Origin: Flavobacteriales bacterium
GTDB taxonomy: Bacteria; Bacteroidota; Bacteroidia; Flavobacteriales_D; Crocinitomicaceae
Length of the DNA: 42,743 nt
Assembly (NCBI GenBank): GCA_947476955.1
Contig: CANJSS010000008.1
Span: forward strand, 1 to 42,743
Direction of reading: 5' to 3'
Shown piece after piece: positions 41,732 through 42,743 of this stretch. Every line of letters begins with the position of its first letter. The first letter of the stretch is position 1. Below the pieces are notes generated by a model. That model made no database searches and was not told the origin of the DNA. It saw only the letters and a program-made list of their open reading frames with translations. A program made the position numbers and the translations under genes.

Positions 41732-42743
41732 AGTAAAGGCAAACTGAAAAGAGATTTTTGAAGCTGCTCTTGAATTTCTTCTAAAACTAGTGGAAGTCGA
41801 AGCGATAGTATATTGGCTAATTCCAAAAGTGTTTCATTTTCTTCGGTTTGCTCAATTTCCATGCAGAGTTCGCTTATATTATTCATTCCAAGTAACAGAA
41901 AATTTGGTTTGATCTTGTGCGCAATATTTCTAAGTAGCCCATTATTATTTTTGAGCAAAGCAGTATTCCATGTCACGAAATCCTCTTTAAAAGAAATAAG
42001 AAGATGTTCCAACGTGGATTTCAGCATATTTTCTTTCCCATTTGTAAACATCTTTAGGGTTTCCCAATCAATTTTATCTTCATAGATAACATTCATTAAA
42101 GTATGGCTTTCATTGGAAGGAATCAAGTTTATAATTTTTGAAAATAAAAAATCTGGTTTGAATGGTTTAGCCAAATACTCGTTTGCGCCATATTCATAGC
42201 ATTTTTTTATTTCCGTTTGGAGAACATTTGCTGTCAATGCTAGTATTGGAATTTGCTTTAATTGTTGGTGATCGGAATCTCTTATGCATTTCATTGCTTG
42301 AAAACCATCCATTACCGGCATTTGCATATCCATTATAATCAGATTAAACTGTTCATTTTGCAAAATATCGAGTGCAATTCGACCATTTTCTGCAACGATA
42401 ACTTCCACTCCCATTCCAACTAATAAATCTTTCGTTACCATCTGATTTACAAGATTATCTTCCACCAATAAAACACGAAGACCAATAAGTTGTATGAAAT
42501 TAGCCTCCTGCTTCTTGCTCAAATCAATAGCATTGGCATTTGCACCAAAATATTTCAAACGAATGGTAAAACAGGATCCGTGGTTTAATTTACTTTTCAC
42601 ATCAATCGTACCGTCTTGCATTCTAATAAGATTTTGCACGATTGCAAGCCCCAATCCTGTGCCACCAAATTTTCGAGTGGTTTCACTTTCTGCTTGGGTA
42701 AACGCATCAAATATTTTTTCTTTTACTTCCTCTTCCATTCCGA
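41728..42743 (-). CDS. Hybrid sensor histidine kinase (C-terminal part): HATPase-REC-HPt
   Basis: Signal-transduction protein; only its 3' part is in the window, as the frame stays open through base 42743. In order from the edge: the end of the HATPase_c domain (MEEEVKEKIFDAFTQAES, then GGTGLGLAIV, the G2 box), a receiver domain (about 90-215 of the visible part) with VLLVEDNLVNQ, the phospho-acceptor Asp in IIMDMQMPVMDG, the Thr in LALTAN and the Lys in LAKPF, then an HPt domain with the phospho-accepting His in NIAHKIKPNFLLLG. The sensor and dimerisation domains lie outside. The domain set implies an intramolecular phosphorelay (His to Asp to His) passed to an unknown regulator. Confidence 0.9.
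   Translation of the reverse strand, partial: GMEEEVKEKIFDAFTQAESETTRKFGGTGLGLAIVQNLIRMQDGTIDVKSKLNHGSCFTIRLKYFGANANAIDLSKKQEANFIQLIGLRVLLVEDNLVNQMVTKDLLVGMGVEVIVAENGRIALDILQNEQFNLIIMDMQMPVMDGFQAMKCIRDSDHQQLKQIPILALTANVLQTEIKKCYEYGANEYLAKPFKPDFLFSKIINLIPSNESHTLMNVIYEDKIDWETLKMFTNGKENMLKSTLEHLLISFKEDFVTWNTALLKNNNGLLRNIAHKIKPNFLLLGMNNISELCMEIEQTEENETLLELANILSLRLPLVLEEIQEQLQKSLFSLPLL

Noticed and set aside
1-42743. Prophage, insertion sequence, CRISPR array or defence island
   Set aside because: No transposase, integrase, phage gene, regular spacer array or nuclease-helicase cluster is seen; the genes are mostly core and conserved.

Overview
This AT-rich window comes from a member of the Bacteroidota, most likely Flavobacteriales. 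Family level is a guess; a Crocinitomicaceae/Fluviicola-like genome would fit. The grounds are a short primary sigma factor without region 1.1, promoters of the TAnnTTTG type instead of TATAAT, a type IX secretion (T9SS) C-terminal sorting domain, a TonB-dependent receptor with a carboxypeptidase-like N-terminal domain, and the layouts rpsF-rpsR-rplI and rsfS-ftsH-DUF2007-cdsA-psd. Almost the whole window is ordinary chromosomal core. I see no prophage, insertion sequence, CRISPR array, tRNA or rRNA.

Layout: (1) 1-3427, minus: a TonB-dependent receptor cut by the left edge, preceded by a T9SS-secreted lamin-tail protein. (2) 3.8-7.4 kb, plus: an S9B dipeptidyl peptidase and citrate synthase. 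(3) 7.5-16 kb: an RlmL-like rRNA methyltransferase (minus) divergent from a patatin/outer-membrane barrel protein, then a VOC protein, a lipoprotein and PriA. (4) 16-21 kb: the primary sigma factor (minus), a low-molecular-weight phosphatase and RsmI-like methylase pair (plus), then DjlA-like and HtpG (minus). (5) 21.2-26.5 kb: an unrecognised membrane protein, an SDR dehydrogenase, a DUF1573 protein, a Nudix hydrolase divergent from pyrE, an SRPBCC protein and BirA. (6) 26.5-31 kb, plus: rsfS, ftsH, a DUF2007 protein, cdsA, psd and a small Lys/Cys-rich exported protein. (7) 31.2-35 kb: exonuclease III (minus), MutS2 and an outer-membrane barrel. (8) 35-38.7 kb: aconitase (minus), then rpsF-rpsR-rplI. 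(9) 38.8-42.7 kb: a BtuF/C/D-type metal-chelate ABC importer, and the 3' part of a hybrid histidine kinase running off the right edge.

Together the genes serve central metabolism (citrate synthase and aconitase), phospholipid synthesis (CdsA, Psd), protein quality control (HtpG, DjlA, FtsH), translation (S6, S18, L9, RsfS, rRNA methylases), DNA maintenance (PriA, MutS2, Xth) and envelope transport.

The most interesting signals are regulatory. Many genes carry a TAnnTTTG box ending only 3-7 nt before the start codon, which predicts leaderless mRNAs. Nudix and pyrE diverge from start codons 8 bp apart over a palindrome. Two intergenic regions carry tandem direct repeats phased at about two helical turns (before htpG, and between the sigma factor and the phosphatase). 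I found no convincing new multi-gene system. The best candidates for undescribed genes are the small Lys/Cys-rich protein, the unrecognised membrane protein at 21.2 kb, and a 40-codon ORF coupled through ATGA to the hybrid kinase. All functional calls come from reading motifs by eye; no database search was run.
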